Part shown: positions 1-15,300 of the stretch, piece by piece | How the letters are laid out: each line of letters starts with the position of its first letter | Position numbering within the stretch: the first letter of the stretch is position 1 | NCBI GenBank assembly: GCA_903813345.2 | Contig: CAIIXF020000001.1 | Location: forward strand, 51,041,885 to 51,105,884 | Direction: 5' to 3' | Length of the DNA stretch: 64,000 nucleotides | Origin: Owenia fusiformis | Lineage: Eukaryota > Annelida > Polychaeta > Sabellida > Oweniidae | Translations under genes and position numbers: made by a program | Notes under the pieces: generated by a model | The model's input: only the letters and a program-made list of their open reading frames with translations | Databases searched by the model: none | Told to the model about the DNA's origin: nothing

Positions 1-211
1 CAGAAGTCACCTTGTACATTACATCCAATAAAATATTGCTAAAATCTTTGCTAAATAAGCAGCAGTAACTAGAATAAATGTTTTTCACTTTGGTATCAAA
101 TGTTGTACTCAAAGTTAGTCAAAGCTATGCGATCACAGATGTAACTAAGTGTGTGCACAACAATGTTTAAAGGTAAATGTGCAAGGAAAATAAAATCCAA
201 AAGAACATCTA

Positions 212-2533
<2,322 letters not shown>

Positions 2534-2631
2534 TGCGCTGAAAATAATGATTTACAAAATATTATTTACTTACGTAAAAACAAAACAGTTTATTATGACG
2601 ATGCGTATATGGTTCGTGGTTGTAATTTTTA

Positions 2632-2821
2632 CAAGGATGATTGGCTCCCAGAATGCAACACCGATATTCTGCAAAACAATCACCTAGCGATAGCTTTGTA
2701 GGGGAGAGTCTCGGGTCATGCTCCATGCAGTCGTACAAATAATATAGACACGAATAGCAAATGACGCATGCGTGGAGATTAAAGAATATCGAGTTGGAAC
2801 CCTGGCTTCCAATCCTCCTTG
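2632..2821. mobile_element. MITE family CAAGGAGG, short copy with 8-bp TSD
   Basis: This 190 bp element has imperfect terminal inverted repeats (CAAGGATGATTGGCTCCCAG / TTCCAATCCTCCTTG) and is flanked by AATTTTTA on both sides (2624-2631 and 2822-2829). It lies about 100 bp upstream of the regucalcin start codon. A longer relative is at 20525-20829. An 8-9 bp target duplication suggests hAT, Merlin or Mutator-like mobilisation. Confidence 0.75.
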
Positions 2822-2829
2822 AATTTTTA

Positions 2830-5800
2830 AAAACTTTATTTTTAGGAGTCTATTATCACCCACCGGTAAATTAGAATTACTTCAATTGTTATTTGTCTTA
2901 CAACAAGCGCGGTTCAGATTTAAAATACTGTATAAAGATTGCCTATTTATATATATAAAGACTACTTTACATGCTATAAGACTGAACAGTGCTACTAACT
3001 GATGTAAATCAACAAATAATACCTACCAACAATTTTTTACAAGTTCAGGAAAGCTATATAAAAGATGGCGCCAAAGCTATAGTAGCAAAACTCCTTTTTA
3101 GTATTCTGTATTTGTCAGGCTTCATATCTGCTCAACATACAGCAAAACAAATTGCTTATACCTGTCTTTGAACCTCATTAGAGTTCCTCAAAACATTTCT
3201 GTAGCTTATCAGTGAGATTGTGCATGATTGACTGTCTGCTTTTAGTACACCTTATACAATACAGTGCACGAGTGAGAGGTTCATGGTCGATCTATGTTGT
3301 AAAAAATCTGTATAGCGACAGGCCCATCCACAGAGGGGAGGGTGTTGGCACTCTTTTCCAGAAATTTATTTTAGTTTTGATTTTACTGGTGCAAATATGG
3401 CTCTCAGGTATGCTCAGAATGCACCAGAGGATCTAAATTTCATGACTACTCTAGCTTGCGCCACTCCCCACCTGCAAGTCGCCCCACTCCCTTTGAAAAA
3501 TCCTTCAGACAGGCATGTGTCTAGATTTGTTTTTTTTTCATATTGGATAGTAAGATTTGATCATTTATGATATAGGCATAATATTATATTAAGGGGGGGA
3601 AAGAAAAATTAACAACAATGTTTGAATTATATTTTAAAAAGTTTATTTCATATTCCATAAATATAGAACTTTACAAATATTTTAGGAGTCTCTACACTAA
3701 TAACTACATATATGCTTCCACCATGTCACCAAAATCATCATTATAATTCTAACAGAACACTTTGTGTAAAATTATATATCACAACAATTCAAAACTTCAA
3801 TTTGATTCAATATAAAAACATAAAGATCACAAATAAAAAAAATAGTGCAATGGCAGCTTACCATCTAATGCTTAAGGTAAAATTAAAGGTATTTCCGTAT
3901 GTTCAGACATTTGGAGTCCCAATGTTATTTTCAGTACAGATAAATCATTCCATACTGAGTACATAAGTCTATCAATTATTAGTAAGGGTTCATAATATTC
4001 TACAATGTATGAAAGTTCAGTGATCTACTTTTTGAAAGTACAACAAACATATTTCACCGAATCTGGGTACATTTCTGGGTACATTCTTTTGTCTTATTAT
4101 GTGTACCTGAAAATAACATGGAATTCCTAGGAAACCATTAGAAAACATACCAAATTACCTGAATTTAAATGACCTTATTTAGCACTGATTGACTTGGGCA
4201 GAGGGGCAATGCCTTTTTGAGGTTTCATTCTGAAAAATCTTGAATGAAATAGACGCCCATCTTCAATTTCCAGGTACACCACTGCTCAGAGTTATTTGAA
4301 ATAAAGAAAGTAATCCCTGAACTAAGTTCACCTGTATAGTTATTATGAATGTGTACTTATTAAATGGCTGAAGTGAATAACTGCAAACATATAATAAAAG
4401 AAAAATATTTTAGATGCCAATGAAGAGGAGGATGAACAATATAATGTTCATCAATATGAAACAATTTTCAATCTGTCATTATACAAGTCTACACCAAAAA
4501 CATTTGCCACACGATTAGCCTGTTAACATGACTTTGTAATAAATGTTATAAGAAATGAATCTGTAAATGTTCTGAAGCAAATGAAAGCATTTACAGATGA
4601 GCCAAAACATTTGAAAATAAAATGAATTCTTCCACATTTACAATATTCATACACATTTTTAAAATATATATTAAAAGATAATATTGGTGAATGAAATTCA
4701 TTTGTACATTCATCATATGGCTTCAAGTTACTTTGGAATAATAGGTCTACTTGGCATGATGGGCAAGTCTGCAACTTTTAGTGAACATTAGCAAACATCA
4801 ATATTTTAATTATTCATCGATTCAAACTACAAAAAGACTTGTTGAGGAAAACATTTGACTGCAAATAACAGAATATTTTATCTTTAAGTTAAATACACAC
4901 ATGTTAAAATAATTACATTTCAATATGAAACAATTTTCATGAAGAAACTAGAAAAATGAACTCCCATACTCGTAGCAAATCCCACTAATTATAACATATT
5001 TTATGAAACCACTTGTAGAAATTCCTTCTTGAGTAGAAGTCCAATGTCACACCAGTCTCTAAAATTTGGTCCAAACTGGTGGGAATTTTAAATTGATATT
5101 AAAAATTCATTTTTGAATAGAATATTCCCATAGTATTACTGAATATGAAATTTCTATAAAGACACTGGTCTATAGACTTTGGACCAAATCCAATATCTGG
5201 TATGTGTCATGAAAAATTGGGATCATTTTGAATTTAGTGGCCATCTTGAAAATTTCTTGAGTTATTAGACCGACAAATGAACTTCTATACACTACCCAAA
5301 CATTAATTGTTGGATCATAAAACATGTCCAGCGTCATCATATGTCCTGACTGATTAAAGGACCAGTAGCATCATAAATAACCCAACAAGATTTCAAATGA
5401 ATTCTAGAATATGATACAATGACATTCAAGTTCACAAATTCCATAGATGAAACTTATCCTTTTTAATATTAAAATTTGAAAATATATGAGTACAGAAAGT
5501 TTATATTTGATCATGGGTACTTATAACTTCATAAACTACATCTCTTTTTAATTATCTCTCGAATCCCTTCCTCTACATTTTTTGAAGAAAAAATAAATAT
5601 TCATTATTGGTGAAAATGTAGTGTTTACAATAAGTAATACATTTAAGTCAGACCAAATGTGAAACATGGGTCACATCTAAAATAAAATGATGATACACAG
5701 ACCCTTTAAAATTGTCATACTTCAAAGAATAATTATTCCATTACACATTCTTTATTTTTGCCTTTTTGTTACTTATTAATGCATGAGATCTAAGCAGGAA

Positions 5801-6385
5801 CACAGAGCTGAACATGGAGAATAAAAGCACTTTTTTCCACAACATAAATGTCCTTTGGCCAGTCAAAGTTAAATATATGTTTAACATCCTCTTAGCTTCC
5901 CCTTAAGATTGAAGCAATCAGGGCCCAAATGCAAAAAATTTTGGGCCCCTAAAACCGAAAAGTGGGCCAAAACTTTGAGGCCCATTTTCTTCAAAATTTG
6001 GCCTGAAATTAAAAATAAGGCCTAGTAATGACCAAAAAGGCCCACTTTTTGGGGCCTTAAGGCCGAGTTTTTTTCTGGGCCCAACTTAGGGGGAGGAGGC
6101 CCCATGGGCCCCCCCCCCCCGGATCCGCCACTGCCTCCCTCCCTCCTAAAATAAATCCTTTGATGTGATGTTAAAGATATAATCAACTTTGAATGGCCTA
6201 ATAGTATTAATATATACAAATATACAGCCAATCCTATTCCAATTATGTGATCCATGAATTCCCATTTGCTCCATCAGTATTGTTACATCCATGTAAACAA
6301 ATTGTCCATTATTTATACTAAAATATCACCTCTCCAATAGATGGGTGTCCAATATGTACACATTTTGAGACCTGTTAGATCAATA
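2830..6385. other. Intergenic / DEK 3' UTR region, no gene seen
   Basis: AT-rich sequence between the divergent regucalcin promoter side and the DEK stop codon. It probably includes the DEK 3' UTR: minus-strand AATAAA words occur, for example near 3645. It contains scattered repeat debris, including a pearl-like fragment with a GCCATCTTGAAAATTTC-type word around 4970-5400, a GGCC-rich block at 5917-6150 ending in a run of C, and a G run near 3592. I see no supportable coding exon. Confidence 0.5.
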
Positions 6386-9300
6386 TCAGGATATTATCTA
6401 AAATAAATAACATTTAGTCATAATCATTTCGTAAATGAGAAATTCAAAAACATTTTTTGATTAAGCCATTTATACAAAAACTAGGTTTTTAAAGGTTTAA
6501 ATTGATATTATTTAATATATTTAGGCTATGATCTACTGGTGATCATGAAACGTCTTAGACTTCTTAGCATGCAGAAAATATCAGCTAGACTAATTTGATT
6601 GATTACTGGCTGATGAACCAGTGTTCACACTATGTCATTGTTTTGTCAAAGTCTTACAGAAATGCTTACCTGTTTTACAGTCTGTTTTATAAAATCTTTT
6701 TTATGTGTTAGGTCAAACTTGGGATATTTTGCATACACCTGCAAGCAAGGAATCATTTATCAACATATGTGATTTAGACATTAACTTTTCTTTTTATATA
6801 CATTTTAGTTTTACTGGAACTTACGATAGGAAAAAATGTTGACAGTAAATTTTTTATCTATCTATAAATCATCTTAGTTTGACTATGGACAATTTTCACC
6901 TTTTCTAATATTTATAGAGTTTGTTGTAAAGAAGATTGTTTTAGCAAGATACTCACTGATTTACACACAGTTTTCATAGTGACCTCTTCCAGATTGGCAC
7001 CTTCAAGAATTTTTTTTACAACTTTCTTTATCTCTTCTTCCTGAAAAATATGGAAAATAATGAATTGGGAGCCAAGAGGGCTAAAATATTTCTCCATAAT
7101 CAATCATGTTTTTTTAGGTACTTTTGGTAAATTGCAATGTTTACTAAACTTTTGAAAGTTTTGCAGCACACAAGAAATGTCTTTCTGGGAAAAATATGAC
7201 CTCTAATATTAGATCATTATTAATGGCAAACAATGAACAAATTAGCAATACGCATTAATCTATCATTTTGAACAAAAATCAGTGATCGAACCACTTAAAT
7301 CTTAATCCTACATGTTTTGGTCAAAATATCTCAATATCTTAAATTTTTACAGGGTAGTAAAACATTTTCAACTGAGTGTCATCGAATTCGTTGCTCTATT
7401 ACTATGATCATAAGCTACTAATCATGGATATCAATATCAGTTCACTTACTGATGGCGGAGCTTCAGGTTTTTTTACTAAGGGTTCGTCGTCAGAATCTTC
7501 TGAGTCTGTGTCTGTACTTAACTCTAGAGGAGCTGAAAAATATTGAATAACTTTTATCAAAAGTAATAATTTGACAAGGCATTAACATGACAAAATGTCA
7601 CCACCTAAAACAATTTGGTCAATTTAAAGCAAGTTGGAAAATACCTTTTGACCTTAAGAATGTTTTTGAAGATTTGAGCTTCTGGGATCTTGTAGATGAT
7701 TTTGAAAAAAGAAATTGTTCAATCTGAAGCAAGTTAAAACTAGTTGCACACAAATCTTAAGTCAGATTTGAACTTCTTAGAACATGTAGATGATTTTGAA
7801 AAAAAAATTCGTCAATTTGAAGCAAGTTGAAAAAATACCTCTTTGACTTTTTTTGACATTGATAAGGTCATTGAAGGTCAAATGTCAAATGTAAAGTCAG
7901 ATTTGAACTTCTGAGAACATGTAGATGATTTTGAAAAAAAATTAAGTAAATTTGAAGCAAGTTGAAAAAAGACCTTTTTGACCTTGAAAAGGTCATTGAA
8001 GGTCAAATGTCAAATCTAAAGTCAGATTTGAACTTCTGAGAACATGTAGATGATTTTGAAAAAAAATTAGTCAATTTGAAGCAAGTTGAAAAAAGACCTT
8101 TTTGACCTTGAGAAGGTCATTGAAGGTCAAAGGTCAAATCTAAAGTCAGATTTGAATTTCTGAGAAAATGTAGATGATTTTGAAAAAAAAAATTAGTCAA
8201 TTTGAAGCAAGTTGAAAAAAGACCTTTTTGACCTTTTTTGACCTTCAGAAGGTCATTGAAGGTCAAATGTCAAATCTAAAGTCAAATCTAAAGTCATATT
8301 TGAATTTCTGAGAACATGTAGATGATTTTGAAAAAAAAATTTAGTCAATTTGAAGCAAGTTGAAAACAGACCTTTTTGACCTTTTTTGACCTTGAGAAGG
8401 TCATTAAAGGTCAAATGTCAAATCGAAAAGGCAGATTTGAATTTCTGAGAACATGTAGATGATTTTGAAAAAAAAATTAGTCAATTTGAAGCAAGTTGAA
8501 AAAAGACCTTTTTGACCTTTTTTGACCTTGAGAAGGTCATTGAAGGTCAAATGTCAAATCTTAAGTCAGATTTGAATTTCTGAGAACACGTAGATGATTT
8601 TGAAAAAAAAATTTAGTCAATTTGAAGCAAGTTGAAAACAGACCTTTTTGACCTTTTTTGACCTTGAGAAGGTCATTGAAGGTCAAATGTCAAATCTAAA
8701 GTCAGATTTGAAGGTCAAATGTCAAATCTAAAGTCAAATCTAAAGTCAAATCTAAAGTCAGATTTGAATTTCTGAGAACATGTAGATGATTTTGAAAAAA
8801 AAATTAGTCAATGTGAAGCAAGTTGAAAAAAGACCTTTTTGACCTTGAGAAGGTCATTGAAGGTCAAATGTCAAATCTTAAGTCAGATTTGAATTTCTGA
8901 GAACACGTAGATGATTTTGAAAAAAAAATTTAGTCAATTTGAAGCAAGTTGAAAACAGACCTTTTTGACCTTTTTTGACCTTGAGAAGGTCATTGAAGGT
9001 CAAATGTCAAATCTTAAGTCAGATTTGAAGGTCAAATGTCAAATCTAAAGTCAGATTTGAATTTCTGAGAACATGTAGATGATTTTGAAAAAAAAATTAG
9101 TCAATGTGAAGCAAGTTGAAAAAAGACCTTTTTGACCTTGAGAAGGTCATTGAAGGTCAAATGTCAAATCTAAAGTCAGATTTGAACTTCTGAGAACATG
9201 TAGATGATTTAGAAAAAAATTGAAGTCAGTCTAAACAGTATTTGTTAAGTTATAGGAAGTTGTAAGAAATTGTTACAGACGCCAACCGCCGGACGCCAAC

Positions 9301-12300
9301 CTCCAACCTCCAACCGCCGGACGCCGTCGCAAAAAAAACGGAGACCATAACAATATGTCACCACTTTTGGTGGTGACATAATAAAAATGATAATAACTAG
9401 TCCGTAATTATCTGATGTTAAATTAGTTATTGTAATTATAAAAGGTGGCTTGGCTTGGACAAGGCTGATTCAGATCAGTTGAGAAACTCCAAGAAGAGTT
9501 GTCGTAATGATAGTCAATCAACAATGGGGTCATGGGGAGTCAAGACTCAGGCTCCCCTATTAATAATACATTGATATTTCACCACAGGTGCAAAAGGGAG
9601 AATGACCAATTTGGTATATCGTTGCTAATATATACTAATCTTTTCTCATAAATACTGACTTAATGTTTTAAAACATTGGTCTGGGAAATCTTTCTCTTGA
9701 TAAAGATCGATATAGTAAAAATATTGTTCTGCATGGGTGAATCTTTATTTTGTTAACTCTTTAATTTACTCTGTACAGTTTAAATCTATGTCACAGCAAT
9801 CAATATTTGTTTCTTATTAAATGAAAACAGATAAGTGTAATTCAAATGTAACCAGTTATAAACACAATTAGATTACAGATGAGGAAGTTCCACATCATTT
9901 TTATCTATTCTCTTACTTTATATTTTGAGTGGATTGGGCAAAAATAACTTATATGATCTTTATCAGTTTACAGTAATAATAATAATAATAAAAAACAAAC
10001 ATTCATAATGAGGCTTACGTTTCTTTTTAGGTGTTGATTTCTTGGGTGTTGTTTTCTTGGGTGTTTTTTTCTTCTCCGTCTTTTTCTTGGCTGACTTTGA
10101 CGGTGACTTGATTTTAGGTTTTTCTAATTTCTTCTTTTTCTTTGGGGGTCCCTAAAAATGTTAATACTCTTTATAAAATAAATAAAATAACAAGTAGGCA
10201 TAAACATTCAAAATGTCACCACCTACCATTTGTTACAGATGCCAAACTCCAAATGCCAACTGCCGCCACAAAAAAGTTGGAGACTATAACAATATGGCAA
10301 TAATAATAGCTACAATTAACTAATATAAGGTTATTCCTAAAACCAATTCAATTGTCTCACATTTTTAAACCAGTAATGACTACATAAAGCACATATACAT
10401 AAATTGGTTGATCTCTCTGAAAACACTTGTTGGAATCTAACTTACTGCATCACAATCTTACTTATGAAGTAATTGCAAATACCTCAGCAGAATCAGCCTC
10501 TGCTTCACTACCAGCTTCCTCCTCATCACTTCCAACATCAGCTCCATCTTCTGATTTCTTCACCTTTGGTTTCCTTTTCCTCTTCTTATTAGTCTTCTTC
10601 TTCGCAGACCCCTTCTCTTAAAAAACACAATTCAGCATGTGCTTAATTTCACTAAAAGAGGATCTCCTTTATGTTGGGATTCAATTCCACTAAGATGGTT
10701 TCTTTCCTTTGGCCGTTATATTAGTATAATATTTTCTCTGATTCTTAAATGACCAAATTTGACCATAATTAATTCATTTAATTTATCCCTCAGATTTCCA
10801 TAATTATAACTTACTCTTAGGTTGGGGTGGGGACTTTCCAGTGTCTTTAGGGGCCATTATAAAATCCATTAACCTCTTAACGATAACATCCTTGGTACCA
10901 CTCTTCTCTACATCCATCACTTCACACATCAGCTTAATCTGTGCCAAGTGGTATCTGAAGCCATAAAGAAACATGAATTTGTCAAAAATTGTACATGAAG
11001 TTACAAAATACTTGAACCATTCCCAACTGGATCGCAAATCGATTTTCCACTCGTGCAAGAAATGCAGATCGTATGGACTGAACTTTTCAGGAGATGATCT
11101 TTATTTTTGATTATGATTGAATTCTACATAAAGGACCTCACATAAACTGATAACATATTCTCACTTTTTTATGAACTCTGTTTTCTTCTCATACTCTGGA
11201 CTTCCTTCCTCAAAAGCAAATCCACAGAATTTCCTGATATTTTTTTTCACCTCCGGAGTCTAAATAAAAACAGAAATATGAAATTTTAATGTGACTAAAA
11301 ATATGACCTCATATTTTTACTTTGCAAAATACAACATCTGATTTTATGCTAAATGGTAAATTGATTAAGTGAATTTTCTTATTTCAAGTACAGTACACTG
11401 TTAAGTACAGCGTACAGCACAGGATACAGTAATGTCAGGTAATTTTCAAGGGCAAAGCAACTGGGCCTATGGTTTTTTGATAAAAACTGCATCCAATGCT
11501 ACTTAAAATAAAATTATCTTACAAACAAGGAAAAGAGTGTGTTCACCATGCACACGTACACATCAAGAAATATAAGCTTTATTTTAATTTTGAAGATAAT
11601 TTGTATGCTATAGTCACTGGCTGGTATCGAAAGATTTGTCCGCATTGACGGAGCATGCTATTTTTTATAAAAACACTAAGAATGCTTCACGATTTATTTT
11701 TTAACTCATATGTTTCGTTATATCAAAGATAATAACTTACTCCATGCAATGGATATATCATTTGCGTGTAACCTTCACTTCTGTTTGAAGTCCAATAACG
11801 CTAGGAGTAAAATCTATTGAAAACGGCGCCAGAGTATCAAACTCTAAAATGTACCATTTCTTTTTTAACTTTTTAATGGCATGATATAGTGACACGATAA
11901 TATTAACATATATTTTCAGCATAACTCTGAATGTATTAATGATATATTAATGCATTGGGTCTTTTTAATTTTTTTATAAAAAATAATATTAATATTTTTT
12001 GTCCGCTGTGACGGAGCATTTTCACAGTTCACATTTGCAACTGCTCCGTCACAGCGGACAAAAAAAATTAAGCATTATAAAAGAATTAAAAAGACCAAAT
12101 ACATCAACATCTCATTTATACCTTCAGAGTTATGCTGAAAGCATGTGTAAATATTATCGTGTCACTTTATCATGCCATTAAAAAGTTAAACAAGAAATGG
12201 TACATTTTGAAGTATGATACTCCGGCGCCATTTTCAATAGCTTTTCTTCCCAGCGTAATTGGACTTCAAACAGAAGTGAAAGTTACCCGCAAATGATATA

Positions 12301-15300
12301 TCCATTGCATGGAGTAAGTACTTTTGTATGGTATAACGAAAGATATGAGTTTAAAAATAAATCGTGAAGTATTCTAAGTGTTTTTATGGAAAATAGCATG
12401 CTCCGTCACAGCGGACAAATATTTCGATACCAGCCTGTGATAGAATCGATAAAAAAATAAAATGACTTACTTTTCCAATGACTCCAAATAGTAACTTGTG
12501 TAGAACTTTCAGATCTTCTGCCTTGTTCCTGTTTAGGTGATATTCAACTGTAAAGGGAATAAAAAAATGTTGGCACTATTAAGTAAAGTGAAATTCCATT
12601 CAAAAATGTGAAGTGTATTTAGGTGAAATAAACTTTAAAGAATGTGCTTGTTTTTTAAATTATTTATCTAATAACTCTATCTCTATCGCATACAAATATT
12701 TTAGAACTTAAAAGTGAATAACCAATACAGTACGAAATGAACCGACAAAAAAATTCACAATTTTGAAATAGCACTGAGCAGATAATGTAAGATGTTACAA
12801 CAACTTGTCCAAGTAGTTCATCTGGAGGTACTGTTAGAGACCAAGTCAAACATCACTGTACATGTATAAAACGCATATAAGAACACAAATGTGTACAAAA
12901 TGTCCCCACCAATGGGTGATCCTGTCAAATGGTTATCCTGAAAATGAGTAGACAAGACTTTACCGACACAATTTGAGGACGGGAAATCCAAATGGCCACC
13001 TTAAATTTTAACCAGAATGCCATAAAGTTAGTCAGTTCTAGATTTTCATACTATGAACCACCCCAGAAAATTTGAAATTGATCTGTCAAACAGTTATCCA
13101 GAAAACGGGTAGACAAGTCTTTACAGACAAGATCTAAGGATGGAAAATCCAAAATGGCTGCCTTGAAATTTACCCAGAATGTCAAAAAACTAATCAGTTC
13201 TAGATTTTCATACTAAGAATCATCCCTGAAAATTTGAAAATGATCTACCAAACGGCTCACCTGAAAACGCGTAGACAAGACTTTACTGACAAGATTTTAG
13301 AACGGAAAATCCAAAATGGCTGCCTTGACATTTACCCAGAATGCCAAAAAACTAATCATATCTAGATTGTTGTACTAAGAATCATCCCTTAAAATTTGAA
13401 ATTGATCTACCAAACGGTTCACCTGAAAACGTGTAGACAAGACTTTACTGACAAGATTTTAGGACGGAAAATCCAAAATGGCTGCCTAGACATTTACCCA
13501 GAATGCCAAAAAACTAATCAGATCTAGATTTTCATACTAAAAATCATCCCTGAAAATTTGAAATTGATCTACCAAACGGTTCACCTGAAAACGTGTAGAC
13601 AAGACTTTACTGACAAGATTTTAGGACGGAAAATCCAAAATGGCCGCCTTGACATATACCCAGAATGCCAAAAAACTAATCATATCTAGATTGTTGTACT
13701 AAGAATCATCCCTGAAAATTTGAAGTTGATCTACCAAACAGTTCACCTGAAAAGGTGTAGACAAGACTTTACAAACAAGATTTTAGGACGAAAAAATGCA
13801 AAATGGCCGATAATAAAAAAGTGATAATGAGTTTTTGCTGATTTCTTTTTACAAAATTATCACATATAACTACCATTAACAATAACATAGGCTTTTACAA
13901 CAAAGTATACCTGAAAGTATTTATAAAGCTACAAAATAGTTAAAGTATGAAAACTCAAAAACACCATTCAATATGATACAAAGTATTATCGCACGCTAAC
14001 TTTTCTTAAGACATTAAAAATGGCTGCTATGACTGAGCTAACAGGTCCAAAACCTAATCAGATGTAGAATGAAGTGAGCTGAACAAGATGTTAAAGTTTG
14101 AAAAGCAACTGTGAAGCCGTTTTCCTTAGAGTTTGCGGACAAGGATTTTAGCATTTTACTTCAAAATGGCCGACAGGAAGTAGGTATTGAGTTAAAAAAA
14201 TTTCATCCACATCTGTATGCACTCATAAGTTATCCCTGAAAATTTGAAGGTGATATCTGTAGCGGTTTTGGAGAAAACTGCCGGACGTACAGACGGACGG
14301 ACGGACAGACGGACGCGCCTAGGCCGACAATATGGCCCCACACTATGTGAACAGACGGACGCGCCTAGGCCGACAATATGGCCCCACACTATGTGGTGGG
14401 GACATAAAAACTAATTCATGGGGGAGAAAATGACACATATAGAAAACTGAAATGATAAGTTTGATAAGCTCCAATGAACAAGAGGCAGGTATGCAACTGT
14501 TCTTCAAAAATACTGATATCTAACTTCAAACATGTACTCACTTATTGCACAATCTCCACATTTGTCTCCCTTGCCTTCTGGTATTTCAACAACTTTTTTC
14601 TCAGCAGATGTTGTTGTCATTTCTGTAGCTAGGCGGACTACCTTCTTACGCTCTCTCTTACCAAGATTTGTCTCAATAGGCTTTTCTAGAGTCCCCACTG
14701 CAGGTAAAAGAAATGTATTTATAAGTAGGCTACAGTGGTAGAACAAGCGACTTGATATCTAGAATTTTACTGTCAAATAATCTGCTAAGCAAGGGATACC
14801 ATCTCAGTTTTTCATATCATATTTTCAATTTCAAATCCTTTTATTCACTGCAACCAACACTTATCTTTGTGATTAATGAAACCAACTTGAAAGCAGCAAA
14901 AGATGCATGAGGGCCATAAAGAAACAAGCAGAATCTTACATTCCATTTCTTCTTCACTCTCATCTTCCTCATCCTCTTCTCCCTGATCTTCAGATTTTGC
15001 TGGTGACTTTATAGGGGTTTTCACAGGGGTTTCTGCTTTTGCAGGAGTTGAGGCTTTCTCAGGGGTCGCAACTTTAGCAGGAGTCACATCTTTTACAGGG
15101 GTTGTTAATTTTGCAGGAGTTGTAGCTTTTACAGGGGAGGTATCTTTCACTGGGGTTGAATTCTCTGAGGTGTCTTTGTGCTCATCATCCATTTTTTTCT
15201 CTGTTGACTGTAACCGAGAAATAGTAATAGCAAATATTTCAAGACATTTTGGACAACCCTCATATATGATTCAACTCTTTTGGAGTTTTCTTTAAACAAT

